Of a DNA stretch of 64,000 nt, positions 53,789 through 62,649 are shown piece after piece. The notes beneath the pieces were generated by a model, which worked only from the letters and a program-made list of their open reading frames with translations, was not told where the DNA came from and ran no database searches. The stretch's first letter is position 1; each line of letters starts with the position of its first letter. Both the position numbers and the translations under genes were made by a program. The stretch covers positions 1 to 64,000 of the forward strand of contig NZ_JAPQNS010000005.1 in NCBI RefSeq assembly GCF_028867935.1. The letters run 5' to 3'. Origin of the DNA: Flavobacterium sp. SUN052. GTDB lineage: Bacteria; Bacteroidota; Bacteroidia; Flavobacteriales; Flavobacteriaceae.

Positions 53789-54184
53789 ATGAAAATGCTT
53801 CTCGCGTCTGGGTTTCTTATGTTAATGCTCTTCGTTTCCACCTTTGCTGCACCCATTCCACAGCCCAGTAAAAGACCTACTAAATTAGCTCAATACCAGA
53901 TGAGTACGCACCTGTCAGCCGATGGCAGGCTGAACGTTTACGTCGATAAACAACTGGGTGGAACGGTTTCCATTCAGCTTATGGACCAGAAAGGCAACCT
54001 GTACTTTGACCGAACGTTATATGCTGTAGATACGATGGCCCGGTATCGATTTGATCTGAGTGATTTGACCGAGGGCACCTATACATTGAAAGTGTCGAAT
54101 GGACTCGAAATGATTACCCGCGAAGTAAAGATCAGCCTTCCCAGCCCAGCCCCAGTCACTCGGTCGATTACGATAATACAGTAG
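53789..54184 (+). CDS. small secreted protein of unknown function, beta-sandwich
   Basis: The 131-residue protein has a signal peptide (1-20, ending TFAA) and a mature part of alternating beta strands (LNVYVDKQLGGTVSIQL, GTYTLKVSNG). The pattern resembles the Ig-like fold of C-terminal sorting domains and of DUF3244-like small proteins. There is no catalytic motif. It stops one base before the stop of the convergent DUF3999 gene. No known partner is present. Function is not assigned. Confidence 0.7.
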   Translation: MKMLLASGFLMLMLFVSTFAAPIPQPSKRPTKLAQYQMSTHLSADGRLNVYVDKQLGGTVSIQLMDQKGNLYFDRTLYAVDTMARYRFDLSDLTEGTYTLKVSNGLEMITREVKISLPSPAPVTRSITIIQ

Positions 54185-55426
54185 TTAGTGAGGGGGCATT
54201 TCCCGAACCATCTTATACGACAGTAAACCCAGTACGGCTAGGCCCAGCCCCAGCGCAAGCCAAATCAGCCAGTGGCTGCTCCAAATCGAATTTTTGTATG
54301 TCCCGGTTGATCCAACGGGGCCTATTTTTTTGATACTGATTTCGGGCACGTTAGTGGGAATACTGGCTCTAAACGAGGCCAAGTCATAGTGAGGAGCATC
54401 TATATCTAGACTCGAAAAAAGTAAATGATAGGCTGTACCGGCTGTCAGATTAGCGGTGAGGTAGGTCTTTAACTGATACGCCTGAACGCGACCGAGCACT
54501 AGTGGTGGGTTATCCTCATTATAAATAGTTAGCCGCAGCTCATGCGTTTGGATACTTGGCAGTACAAGAACCACACTATCCTCCGAACTTAGCGTAAACG
54601 TTCGGACATTAACGAACGACCGCTTGCCGTGCCGTTTCCCAACGGTGCGCTCATGGTAAATACTCAATTCAGCTTGTCGTCGGTATTGTGCGGGTTGTGC
54701 AACCTGAATGGCAAGTTTGTCAACGTGAGCCGACTCCGAAAATAATAGGCGGACATCGGTTTGTGCAGTGATTTTACTGTTGGTTTGCTGCATAGTTAAC
54801 CCATCGATGGGCGTGTAACCAGCCAGCGAGTTAGACGTTTTGTAGCGGCCAACTTGTAGAATATTCAACGGAGCCGTAAGTGAATCGGAGATGTCAATGC
54901 GGTAATAAACGTAATCGCTCAGCGGAAAATAAAGCCGCCTTACAGCCGAAGTCGAAGTCGTTTGGTCTGATGGTAAAATAGCTAAATCATCGGCAATACC
55001 GAACCACTCGCGTTGATCGTTGCTGCCGCTGAGCCTAACAGATTTGTTACTGCTGGTATTCTTGACCAACAACGTCAACACCTGTATAGGTATGCGACCG
55101 GGCGGCTGAATCACCAGGGTTGTACTTTTGCCGGGAACACTGGTCCGGCTCACTATCGGGTATGGCTCAAACTGCCTTGTTGAGGTACCTTCGGTTCGAT
55201 TGAGCACATAAGGAATTTCATTGCCTTGATCGTCGTATAAGCGAATATCGCCCAGCTCGTTATTCAGGCGACCTACCACAGCGGGTGGTAACACAAGGCG
55301 ATGGTAACCCGACTTTGTGACATGCTCAAGATCCGCACGATACTGAAAAGACTGCGCATGGGTGAGCGTTTGAGCAAGCGTTAACAGTACAATCAGGCTC
55401 ACCAGAGTAGGCAATGCATAGCTCAT
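54185..55426 (-). CDS. DUF3999-family membrane-anchored protein
   Basis: The 413-residue protein has a signal peptide (1-24, ending HAQ), a long periplasmic beta-rich part (YHRLVLPPAVVGRLNNELGD near 40-60, ELRLTIYNEDNPPLVLG near 290-305) and one C-terminal membrane helix (about 382-403) with a short basic tail. This layout fits DUF3999. DUF3999 genes are commonly found next to DUF2339 genes, and here the two overlap by four bases (55423-55426). A shared envelope role is therefore likely, but none is established. Confidence 0.75.
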   Translation of the reverse strand: MSYALPTLVSLIVLLTLAQTLTHAQSFQYRADLEHVTKSGYHRLVLPPAVVGRLNNELGDIRLYDDQGNEIPYVLNRTEGTSTRQFEPYPIVSRTSVPGKSTTLVIQPPGRIPIQVLTLLVKNTSSNKSVRLSGSNDQREWFGIADDLAILPSDQTTSTSAVRRLYFPLSDYVYYRIDISDSLTAPLNILQVGRYKTSNSLAGYTPIDGLTMQQTNSKITAQTDVRLLFSESAHVDKLAIQVAQPAQYRRQAELSIYHERTVGKRHGKRSFVNVRTFTLSSEDSVVLVLPSIQTHELRLTIYNEDNPPLVLGRVQAYQLKTYLTANLTAGTAYHLLFSSLDIDAPHYDLASFRASIPTNVPEISIKKIGPVGSTGTYKNSIWSSHWLIWLALGLGLAVLGLLSYKMVREMPPH

Positions 55427-57903
55427 AAAGTGGTCATGTCGGGTTGGTCGGCAGCAAGCAGTTTTTTAATTCGCTGATACATAAACGAAATTACAAGTAG
55501 CAAAACTCCTAAAATGATGAAAGCTGCTACCCGGCCACCCTCCGAAATGCCCCGAATGTCGTACAGGAATAACTTCAGCAGGGTTAAACCGAAAAGTACC
55601 AACGACAAAATCCGATAGTTGCGATTCCGCTGAGACAGGCCAAGATACATAAAAGCAAACGCACAAACACCCCACAAAATTGGTAACCCAACCTTGTTGA
55701 CTTGTTGGAGCACAGCTTCGAATCTGTTGCTGAGAACAATTTGTTGGTTGTTGGTAGGCGCAAGAGCAGCGTCGGAGAAATTGATGAACGCAACATGGTT
55801 GAACAACTCCCAACTAGCCGTGTAAACAATCATAAAGCCCAGTACCCAAGGCCAGTATCGCGTTACTAAAGCGGGTAAAGGGTCGAGTCGAGGAAGGCTT
55901 TTCTGTAGTAAAATCAGCAGGCCAATAACTGCCCCCAAACTGACGTAATGCCAGCCAAACCCAGCCCGCGACATTTCGACACCGTACGCATAATTTTCGA
56001 GCAAACTCAGTGGAGCCGAAGCAAATAACAAAACGTAGAGTACCAGCGCCAGCGCACTGAGGCTTGCCGTCTGAAGCAGCCAGTTTCGCGCCCCAATCCG
56101 GTACGCAACAGCCAGTAAGGCCAGCGCTACCGTCATATTATAAGCTCCCATTAGAGCGGTTCGATTCGGCCCAAATCCGTAGAAGGTGATGGCCTGATAG
56201 TTTACTTCGAGTGCTCCGGCCAAATAAATAACCGCGAGGGTAGCATATCCCAACAGCCGACGATAACGGGCAACTGATACTTCGGTGATCCAGAAAGAGA
56301 AGGCTATGTCCTGACGGGCCAGCAACCAGCGTGTGGCCATCAACCCTAATACGGCTATTGTACTGGTAATAAACGCTTTGTTGAGCAGAACGGGTAGGGG
56401 AGGAGTTGACGCAAAACCATATAAATCATTCCAGTCAATAAACAGACTAAAGAGCATTAACCCCGTTACAATAATGGAACTGGTGGCCATGAGCCGAAGC
56501 CCCGATTTTTGCGATAACCACAATAGCAGAACCGCTTCCAGCGCCCAGAACATCGTGATAAAATTACCCTCTAGCTGTACTGGAATTGCCAAACTGCCAA
56601 ACGTAACTACTAAACCAATGAGCAAGTAAATCAGGGTGCGGTCGGTGCCGGGCCGACGATAGAGGAGTTGGGCCACCCCGAAATTGACGGCCGCCAGCGC
56701 AACGGTAAACAGACCTTGCCAACGTCCCCCGTCGATATGGGCCAGAACAGTCATGCCTGCTGCATAGAACAGAGCCGTGTTGCTGATGAATAACCCAATA
56801 TCGGCTGTGGTGAAACGCTCCTTATTTTTCAGGTTATAAAGCAGGTTCATCACAAAAAACACCACGTAAAATAAACTGGCAAACAGCAACGCTCCTGAGT
56901 AAGGCGGATTCGGCGATTCCATCAGGCTATTGGTTAGCCAGCTTCCAAAGAGTATTACCGTAAACAAATAAGCTAATACGTGTACCAGCGTCCACTTTTT
57001 GAAGTACGATAGCACCAGCATTCCTACATCTAAAATCAGGATATAGGTGAATAGTACGGCATAGTTCCCCGCGCCTGTGCTGACCATAAATGGCGTGGCA
57101 AAACCACCAATCAACGTCATTACGGCCAATTCGACGCGGTTATAAGCCAGGGTAAGCAAAACCCCGAAGCCGGTAATAATCACCATGATGGCGAAGGCTA
57201 CGGTCTGGCTAAACAGCCCATAATAATGAAACGCAATAGCAATGGTGAAGTACAGAATGGTAAGGCCGCCCCCCACCAGAACCGAGCTAAAGCTGGTAAA
57301 TGTTTGCCGAAGCCGGTGTGCTAACCCCAGCAAAATAGCCCCCGCCGTAATGCCAATGGCTACCCGACCCACCTCGTTGATCCACTGCTGGTCGATGGCG
57401 TACTTGACAAAATATCCGATACCCAGCACCAGAATGGCAATGCCGATTTTGTTGATGAGATTCTCGCCCACAAACTTTTCCAGATCGGGATTGTCGCGCA
57501 TAAACCGCTGAAAGAACGACGGCTGTGGCTCAGTATAAATGGGTGGAGTCCAGGGAGGCACCACTGGTTTTGGAGTAGGCACCACAGGCTGAGCTAGCGG
57601 CACCGGCTCCGTTATTACCTGAATGGGTTGTGGAGGCTCAATTACCACGGGTGTAGGAGGAATGACTAGTTCAGGCGCTGCAACAGGTGCTTGAGCAACG
57701 GGTGTTTCCTGAACGGGCTTCGGGGGTTCGGGCAAAACTGCCGAAATCTTGAGTTGTTGCCGCATGGCTCCCAATTCGGTACGAAGTAGAGTCAGATCGG
57801 CGGATTGCTGTTCAACCAGACGTTTCACACCAGCCATTCGGCTTAGCGAAACGAGTAGTAACACTAACACAATCAGCAGGATAAAGGCTTCCATGAAGAA
57901 CAA
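55423..57903 (-). CDS. DUF2339-family polytopic membrane protein
   Basis: This 826-residue protein begins with a membrane helix and a short coiled coil (about 5-55). A Pro/Val/Gln-rich linker (about 58-128) follows, then some twenty-plus hydrophobic helices to the end. That arrangement and the motif FVGENLINKIGIAILVLG near 145-162 fit DUF2339. The start could also be Met4. It is translationally coupled to the DUF3999 gene. Function is unknown; the long proline linker suggests that the N-terminal helix reaches across the envelope. Confidence 0.85.
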   Translation of the reverse strand: MFFMEAFILLIVLVLLLVSLSRMAGVKRLVEQQSADLTLLRTELGAMRQQLKISAVLPEPPKPVQETPVAQAPVAAPELVIPPTPVVIEPPQPIQVITEPVPLAQPVVPTPKPVVPPWTPPIYTEPQPSFFQRFMRDNPDLEKFVGENLINKIGIAILVLGIGYFVKYAIDQQWINEVGRVAIGITAGAILLGLAHRLRQTFTSFSSVLVGGGLTILYFTIAIAFHYYGLFSQTVAFAIMVIITGFGVLLTLAYNRVELAVMTLIGGFATPFMVSTGAGNYAVLFTYILILDVGMLVLSYFKKWTLVHVLAYLFTVILFGSWLTNSLMESPNPPYSGALLFASLFYVVFFVMNLLYNLKNKERFTTADIGLFISNTALFYAAGMTVLAHIDGGRWQGLFTVALAAVNFGVAQLLYRRPGTDRTLIYLLIGLVVTFGSLAIPVQLEGNFITMFWALEAVLLLWLSQKSGLRLMATSSIIVTGLMLFSLFIDWNDLYGFASTPPLPVLLNKAFITSTIAVLGLMATRWLLARQDIAFSFWITEVSVARYRRLLGYATLAVIYLAGALEVNYQAITFYGFGPNRTALMGAYNMTVALALLAVAYRIGARNWLLQTASLSALALVLYVLLFASAPLSLLENYAYGVEMSRAGFGWHYVSLGAVIGLLILLQKSLPRLDPLPALVTRYWPWVLGFMIVYTASWELFNHVAFINFSDAALAPTNNQQIVLSNRFEAVLQQVNKVGLPILWGVCAFAFMYLGLSQRNRNYRILSLVLFGLTLLKLFLYDIRGISEGGRVAAFIILGVLLLVISFMYQRIKKLLAADQPDMTTL

Positions 57904-58040
57904 AGTATCGTTTAGGAATCAAAGCAGCAAATAGATGAAAATATAGCAGAATTGATTCGTTTGGTTTATCAACCGTCAGCTTTACCTAAGATTTGCAGGC
58001 CATTTTTTTGGCTCTGCTGCTTTTATTCGTACTTCACCGT

Positions 58041-59045
58041 ATGAAAAGCAATTTACCAACCCGCATCACGATGGTTGGCGGGGGAAGCTGGGCTACGGCG
58101 CTCATAAAAATCCTGTCTGAAAACAACGTTACAATCAAATGGTGGCTTCGTAACAAAACCGATGCCGACCATATTAAGCAGTTTCATCACAACAAAAGCT
58201 ATCTGAGCGATGTCCAGATCAATTCTCGCAAAGTCAAGGTCTGCACCCGCATTCGTGATGCTTTCCGCGACAGTGAGTACGTAATTTTAGCCGTACCAGC
58301 CGCCTTTGTAAGCGACGCACTGGCCGATCTCGATACCCGCGACTTTACGGGTAAATGCGTCATTTCGGCAATCAAAGGCATGATTCCAGAGAAAAATCAG
58401 TTGGTGACCGACTGGGTAAGCGAGCAATATGGTGTTCCAACCAGCCGAATGGCTGTGATTGCCGGACCCTGCCATGCCGAAGAAGTGGCGCTTGAAAAAC
58501 AGTCGTACCTGACTATCGGCTCCACTGACTTGGAATGTGCTGATGAAGTGGCCAAGTTGCTTACCTGTCGCTTTGTACAGGCATCGCCATTAGCTGACAT
58601 TTACGGAATTGAGTATAGTGCCGTGATGAAGAACATCATTGCACTAGCATCGGGCATTACGCGGGGTATTGGTTACGGCGACAATTTTCAGGCTGTTCTG
58701 GTGTCCAATGCCATGCAGGAGATCAAGCGATTTGTAGATGCCGTTTATCCGCAACACCGCGACCTTAGTGCCTCTGCCTACCTCGGCGATTTGCTCGTAA
58801 CGGCCTATTCTCCCTTTAGTCGCAACCGTACATTTGGCACACTCATTGGTCGGGGGTACACGATTCAATCGGCTCAGGCAGAAATGAATATGATTGCTGA
58901 AGGATATTATGCCGTTAAGAGTATTCACGCAATCAATCAGCAGCATAAAGTAGATCTGCCCATCACCGAAGCAGTGTATGAAATTCTGTATACTGGAGCG
59001 TCTCCCGTAACGGAAATGAAGATTTTGCAGGGAAAATTGAAATAG
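58041..59045 (+). CDS. gpsA: NAD(P)-dependent glycerol-3-phosphate dehydrogenase
   Basis: The ATG at 58041 gives 334 residues. The frame is open from a TTG at 57993, but the added residues are a hydrophobic stretch foreign to this enzyme. The NAD-binding motif VGGGSWATAL is near residue 12. Catalytic and substrate motifs are present: AGPCHAEE, the Lys in YSAVMKNIIALASG, and RNRTFGT. GpsA makes sn-glycerol-3-phosphate from dihydroxyacetone phosphate for phospholipid synthesis. It is a single gene, divergent from the DUF2339 gene. Confidence 0.95.
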   Translation: MKSNLPTRITMVGGGSWATALIKILSENNVTIKWWLRNKTDADHIKQFHHNKSYLSDVQINSRKVKVCTRIRDAFRDSEYVILAVPAAFVSDALADLDTRDFTGKCVISAIKGMIPEKNQLVTDWVSEQYGVPTSRMAVIAGPCHAEEVALEKQSYLTIGSTDLECADEVAKLLTCRFVQASPLADIYGIEYSAVMKNIIALASGITRGIGYGDNFQAVLVSNAMQEIKRFVDAVYPQHRDLSASAYLGDLLVTAYSPFSRNRTFGTLIGRGYTIQSAQAEMNMIAEGYYAVKSIHAINQQHKVDLPITEAVYEILYTGASPVTEMKILQGKLK

Positions 59046-59151
59046 CGGATACCGAATAACGGATGATGAGAAGTGCTTAGGTGGTTTGCTGTAAAAGGTA
59101 GTTGAGCCGGATTGTCCGCTTTTCCCTATGCATTAAACATTGTCCGTTATT

Positions 59152-60438
59152 TTGAAAAAGCTCTTACTCCTAATCCTACTGCCAGTTAGTGTACTGGCCC
59201 AACCCGTCGAACGGCTTGTGAAAGTCGTTGTTGCCCCCGATCATAGCGACTGGATCTATAAAACGGGTGAGCCTGTACGTTTCACCGTTAGCGTGTTGCA
59301 GCACGGTAATCCTGTTCCAAATGCGAACGTTCGCTATGAGATTGGCCCCGAAAAAATGCCCGCTACTAAAACCGAAACCGTTTCTATTAGCAAAGGGCAG
59401 GTCGTTGTTGATGGCGGTACTATGCAAACACCCGGTTTCCTCCGGTGTATAGCTACCGTTCAGGTCAATGGTAAAGAATATCGGGGTCTTGGGACGGCAG
59501 CTTATAGTCCGGCAGATATAAAGCCAACCGTAGAGAATCCCGCTGACTTCCAGACTTTTTGGGATGCGGGTAAGGCGGAGCTTGCTAAAATTCCGCTTGA
59601 TGCCCGCCTGACGCTGATGCCCGAACGCTGCACCGAAAAAGTGAATGTATACCATGTTAACCTGCAAAACTGGGCCTATAACTCGACCTCGCGGCTCTAC
59701 GGTATTTTGTGCGTTCCAAAAGGCGAAGGTAAATTTCCAGCGTTGTTACAGGTACCTGGTGCCGGTATTCGTCCGTACGGTGGCGATATTGCCAACGCTG
59801 AACAAGGTGTGGTAACCTTTCAGATCGGCATCCACGGCATTCCTGTTAACATGGACCCGTCGGTTTATACGAGCCTGAGTGCAGGGTCTCTGTCTGGTTA
59901 CCAGCTATTTAATCTCGACGATCGCGATCGGTATTATTATCGTCGGGTCTATTTAGGCTGCGTACGGGCAGTGGATTTTTTGGCTAGTTTACCCCAGGTC
60001 GATGCAGGCAGGATGGCTGTAACGGGCGGCTCGCAGGGGGGCGCACTGAGTATTGTAACGGCAGCCCTCGATTCACGGATCAAGTATTTAGGAGCGTATT
60101 ACCCAGCGCTCTCCGACGTAACAGGCTACCTGAATGGCCGGGCTGGAGGCTGGCCGCACATGTTTACCGGGTCTACCAACACCTGGATGAACAAGGCCGA
60201 AAAAATCAAAACAACGGGCTACTACGACGTTGTGAATTTTGCCCGCCGGGTGCAGATACCGGGTCGCTATGCCTGGGGCTTCAACGACGAAACCTGCCCG
60301 CCAACTTCTATGTATGCCTCGTATAACCTGATCCCAGGCCCCAAAACGCTGGAGCTATTCGAGGATACGGGCCACTGGACCTACCCTGAAGAAACCGAGC
60401 ACATGAACAACTGGCTGCTGGAGAAACTAAAGAAATGA
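59152..60438 (+). CDS. CE7-type acetyl xylan esterase/cephalosporin deacetylase-like protein, TTG start
   Basis: The only plausible starts are TTG codons. TTG at 59152 gives MKKLLLLILLPVSVLAQ, a clean signal peptide, and 428 residues; TTG at 59140 adds four. An in-frame ATG is absent upstream, and the one at 59128 hits a stop at once. After an N-terminal beta domain (about 20-115) comes the CE7 hydrolase: nucleophile in GGSQGGAL, Asp in GFNDETCPP and His in TGHWTY. CE7 enzymes remove acetyl groups from xylo-oligosaccharides. It overlaps the end of the convergent HIT gene by 12 bases. Confidence 0.88.
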   Translation: MKKLLLLILLPVSVLAQPVERLVKVVVAPDHSDWIYKTGEPVRFTVSVLQHGNPVPNANVRYEIGPEKMPATKTETVSISKGQVVVDGGTMQTPGFLRCIATVQVNGKEYRGLGTAAYSPADIKPTVENPADFQTFWDAGKAELAKIPLDARLTLMPERCTEKVNVYHVNLQNWAYNSTSRLYGILCVPKGEGKFPALLQVPGAGIRPYGGDIANAEQGVVTFQIGIHGIPVNMDPSVYTSLSAGSLSGYQLFNLDDRDRYYYRRVYLGCVRAVDFLASLPQVDAGRMAVTGGSQGGALSIVTAALDSRIKYLGAYYPALSDVTGYLNGRAGGWPHMFTGSTNTWMNKAEKIKTTGYYDVVNFARRVQIPGRYAWGFNDETCPPTSMYASYNLIPGPKTLELFEDTGHWTYPEETEHMNNWLLEKLKK

Positions 60439-60813
60439 TTTGATCCGCGCTGCCATTTCAGCCAACTCGTCCTGGGTTGGCTTTATTTTGTGGTTGAAGT
60501 TCATGTCCTGCATCGAGTTAAGCGGAATCAGGTGAACATGCGCGTGGGGTACTTCCAACCCGATTACGGCTACCCCAATACGTTTGCACGGAACGGCTTT
60601 CTCAATTGCCGGGGCCACCTTTTTTGCAAAGGCCATGAGACCCGAGTAAAGCTCATCGTCTAAGTCGAACAGGTAATCAATTTCTTTTTTGGGAATTACC
60701 AGCGTGTGACCCATCGTGGTGGGCATTACATCTAAAAACGCCAGGAAATCGTCGGTTTCGGCGATCTTGTGGGCTGGGATTTCGCCGGCAACAATACGGG
60801 AGAAGATAGTCAT
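60427..60813 (-). CDS. HIT-family nucleotide-binding protein
   Basis: The 128-residue protein has the histidine triad HAHVHLIPL near residues 95-103 and the N-terminal start TIFSRIVAGEIPAHKI typical of the HinT/HIT group. These proteins hydrolyse AMP-lysine, AMP-N linkages or dinucleoside polyphosphates in the cytoplasm. It overlaps the 3' end of the CE7 gene by 12 bases tail-to-tail. It lies downstream of greA, with which it may be co-transcribed across a 107-base gap that contains an inverted repeat. Confidence 0.93.
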   Translation of the reverse strand: MTIFSRIVAGEIPAHKIAETDDFLAFLDVMPTTMGHTLVIPKKEIDYLFDLDDELYSGLMAFAKKVAPAIEKAVPCKRIGVAVIGLEVPHAHVHLIPLNSMQDMNFNHKIKPTQDELAEMAARIKSFL

Positions 60814-60819
60814 ATCAGT

Positions 60820-60914
60820 TAACAGGGAGCAGTGAACAGGGAGCAGTGACCAACCAACAGTATTAAAAAATGGAGTAAAACTGATAATTGTTCACTGCTC
60901 GTTGCTCACTGTTA
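60820..60914. repeat. word-like inverted repeat between greA and the HIT gene
   Basis: TAACAGGGAGC-AGTGAACAGGGAGCAGTGA (60820-60849, itself a tandem repeat) faces an imperfect complement ending TCACTGTTAGC (about 60890-60914). The arms differ by mismatches and small gaps. It fills most of the gap. Confidence 0.5.
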
Positions 60915-60920
60915 GCTGTA

Positions 60921-61394
60921 TTATCGTCCAATTTCAATGATTTCAAATTCCAGTTTACCAGCAGGAACCGTGATTTCGGCGCTTTCACCAACCTTTTTGC
61001 CTAGTAGCCCTTTTCCAATAGGTGATCCTACGGAAATTTTGCCCTGCTTCAGATCAGCCTCTTCTTCCGAAACAAGTGTATAGCTCATTTGAGCGCCGGT
61101 TTTCTTATTTTTTATTTTAACCGTCGATAGTACCGAAACTTGTGAGGTATCAACTGTCGATTCGTCCAATATGCGCGCATTGGCGACAACATCTTCCAAC
61201 TTGGAAATCTTTAATTCCAGCAAACCCTGAGCGTCTTTGGCGGCATCGTACTCAGCATTTTCACTGAGGTCTCCTTTATCACGTGCTTCGGCAATTTGAC
61301 GAGCCATATCCGCACGGCCCTTAGTTTTAAGGTCACTAAGCTCATTTTTTAGCCGGGTCAGGCCTTCTTCTGTGTAATAACTAATCTTTGCCAT
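60921..61394 (-). CDS. greA: transcription elongation factor GreA
   Basis: At 157 residues this is a standard GreA. The N-terminal coiled coil (about 5-75) has acidic tip residues in LSENAEYDAAKD. The C-terminal FKBP-like domain has VSEEEADLKQGKISVGSPIGKGL-type features. GreA restarts stalled RNA polymerase by promoting cleavage of the transcript. Its likely promoter is about 210 bases upstream, giving a long leader. Confidence 0.96.
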   Translation of the reverse strand: MAKISYYTEEGLTRLKNELSDLKTKGRADMARQIAEARDKGDLSENAEYDAAKDAQGLLELKISKLEDVVANARILDESTVDTSQVSVLSTVKIKNKKTGAQMSYTLVSEEEADLKQGKISVGSPIGKGLLGKKVGESAEITVPAGKLEFEIIEIGR

Positions 61395-61605
61395 GTACGT
61401 AAAAATCGTATGTCTGAATCAAGATTATGAATCCTGGTTCAGACATCATCTGGTTCTATAAAAAACAAAAAAACGGTACACTGACCGTTCCGCAAGCAAA
61501 ATTGGTTTGTTTTGCAGCCACGTCAGATACCACCGGGTAGTAGCGTATGTTTTCGCGTTTTTCGCATTGACAGTTCGCTTGTCCGAACGAAATAGATCGG
61601 GAAGA

Positions 61606-61636
61606 CAAAAGTAATGATTCTACGAAGCGATTTCAA
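61606..61636 (-). promoter_or_regulatory. probable promoter of greA
   Basis: On the minus strand, TTG (61636-61634) is followed after 20 bases by TACTTTTG (61613-61606), a full match to the TAnnTTTG box. It is the best promoter seen in the window. It implies a leader of about 200 bases to the greA start. That leader holds a short pairing of ACGGT and ACCGT near 61473-61488. Confidence 0.55.
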
Positions 61637-61677
61637 GCCCTCAGGCCTGGTAAACCTAAAAACATAGGAAACGGAAC

Positions 61678-62613
61678 ATGACTCAACCAGCACGAATTAT
61701 ATTTATGGGCACGCCTGACTTCGCCGTTGCGAGTCTACAGGCATTACTCGAAGCAGGTCGTACGGTCGTCGCTGTAGTTACAGCGCCAGATCGACCATCG
61801 GGACGGGGATTACAGTTGACGCCTTCGCCGGTGAAACAAGCCGCTGTGGCCGCTGGGATTCCGGTTTTACAACCGGAGAAACTACGTGATCCGGTATTTC
61901 TGGAGCAGTTAGCCAGCTTTCAGGCCGATTTACAGGTGGTAGTGGCGTTTCGCATGCTGCCCGAAGTAGTATGGGCCATGCCGACCATTGGTACGTTCAA
62001 CCTGCACGGGTCGTTGTTGCCTCAATACCGGGGTGCAGCGCCAATCAACTGGGCCATTATTAACGGTGAAACAGAAACGGGAGTGACCACTTTTTTCATT
62101 GAAAAAGAAATCGACACCGGGCAGATGATTTTTCAGGATACGGAGCCAATTTATCCTGATGACACCGCTGGAACCCTGCACGACCGCCTGATGGAGCGCG
62201 GGGCTGCTTTGGTGGTGAAAACGGTATTGGCAATCGAAGCGGGCGAGTTTCCGCGTATTCCGCAACCCAACCCTGCTGACCCAAAACCGGCGCCCAAACT
62301 GCACCGCGAAACCACGCAAATCGACTGGAACCAGCCCGCCCGTATCGTGCGCAACTTTGTGCGGGGCCTCTCGCCATACCCTACAGCATGGACGCTGATA
62401 AATGGGAAATTCTTCAAGATTTACGCCGTTTCTGTCGCCAATGAAGCGCCCGACTTTGTGGGTGAGCCAGGCGTAGCCTTCACTGATGGCAAGAAAAAAA
62501 TTATGATTCGCGCGGCTGACGAATGGCTCTGCGTTGATGTATTGCAGGCCGAGGGCAAACGACGCATGACCGCCGAGGAGTTTTTGCGCGGGAATTCGTT
62601 GCGAATCGAGTAG
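61678..62613 (+). CDS. fmt: methionyl-tRNA formyltransferase
   Basis: The 311-residue protein has the formyltransferase motifs MGTPDFAV near the start and HGSLLPQYRGAAPINWAI (residues about 110-127), with the catalytic Asn/His/Asp set, and a C-terminal tRNA-binding domain (about 205-305). It formylates initiator Met-tRNA. It starts 42 bases past the proposed greA promoter on the opposite strand, so the two promoters are divergent. Confidence 0.97.
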   Translation: MTQPARIIFMGTPDFAVASLQALLEAGRTVVAVVTAPDRPSGRGLQLTPSPVKQAAVAAGIPVLQPEKLRDPVFLEQLASFQADLQVVVAFRMLPEVVWAMPTIGTFNLHGSLLPQYRGAAPINWAIINGETETGVTTFFIEKEIDTGQMIFQDTEPIYPDDTAGTLHDRLMERGAALVVKTVLAIEAGEFPRIPQPNPADPKPAPKLHRETTQIDWNQPARIVRNFVRGLSPYPTAWTLINGKFFKIYAVSVANEAPDFVGEPGVAFTDGKKKIMIRAADEWLCVDVLQAEGKRRMTAEEFLRGNSLRIE

Positions 62614-62649
62614 GCGTTTTCTTGATTACTTTCCTAAACACCTCACTTC

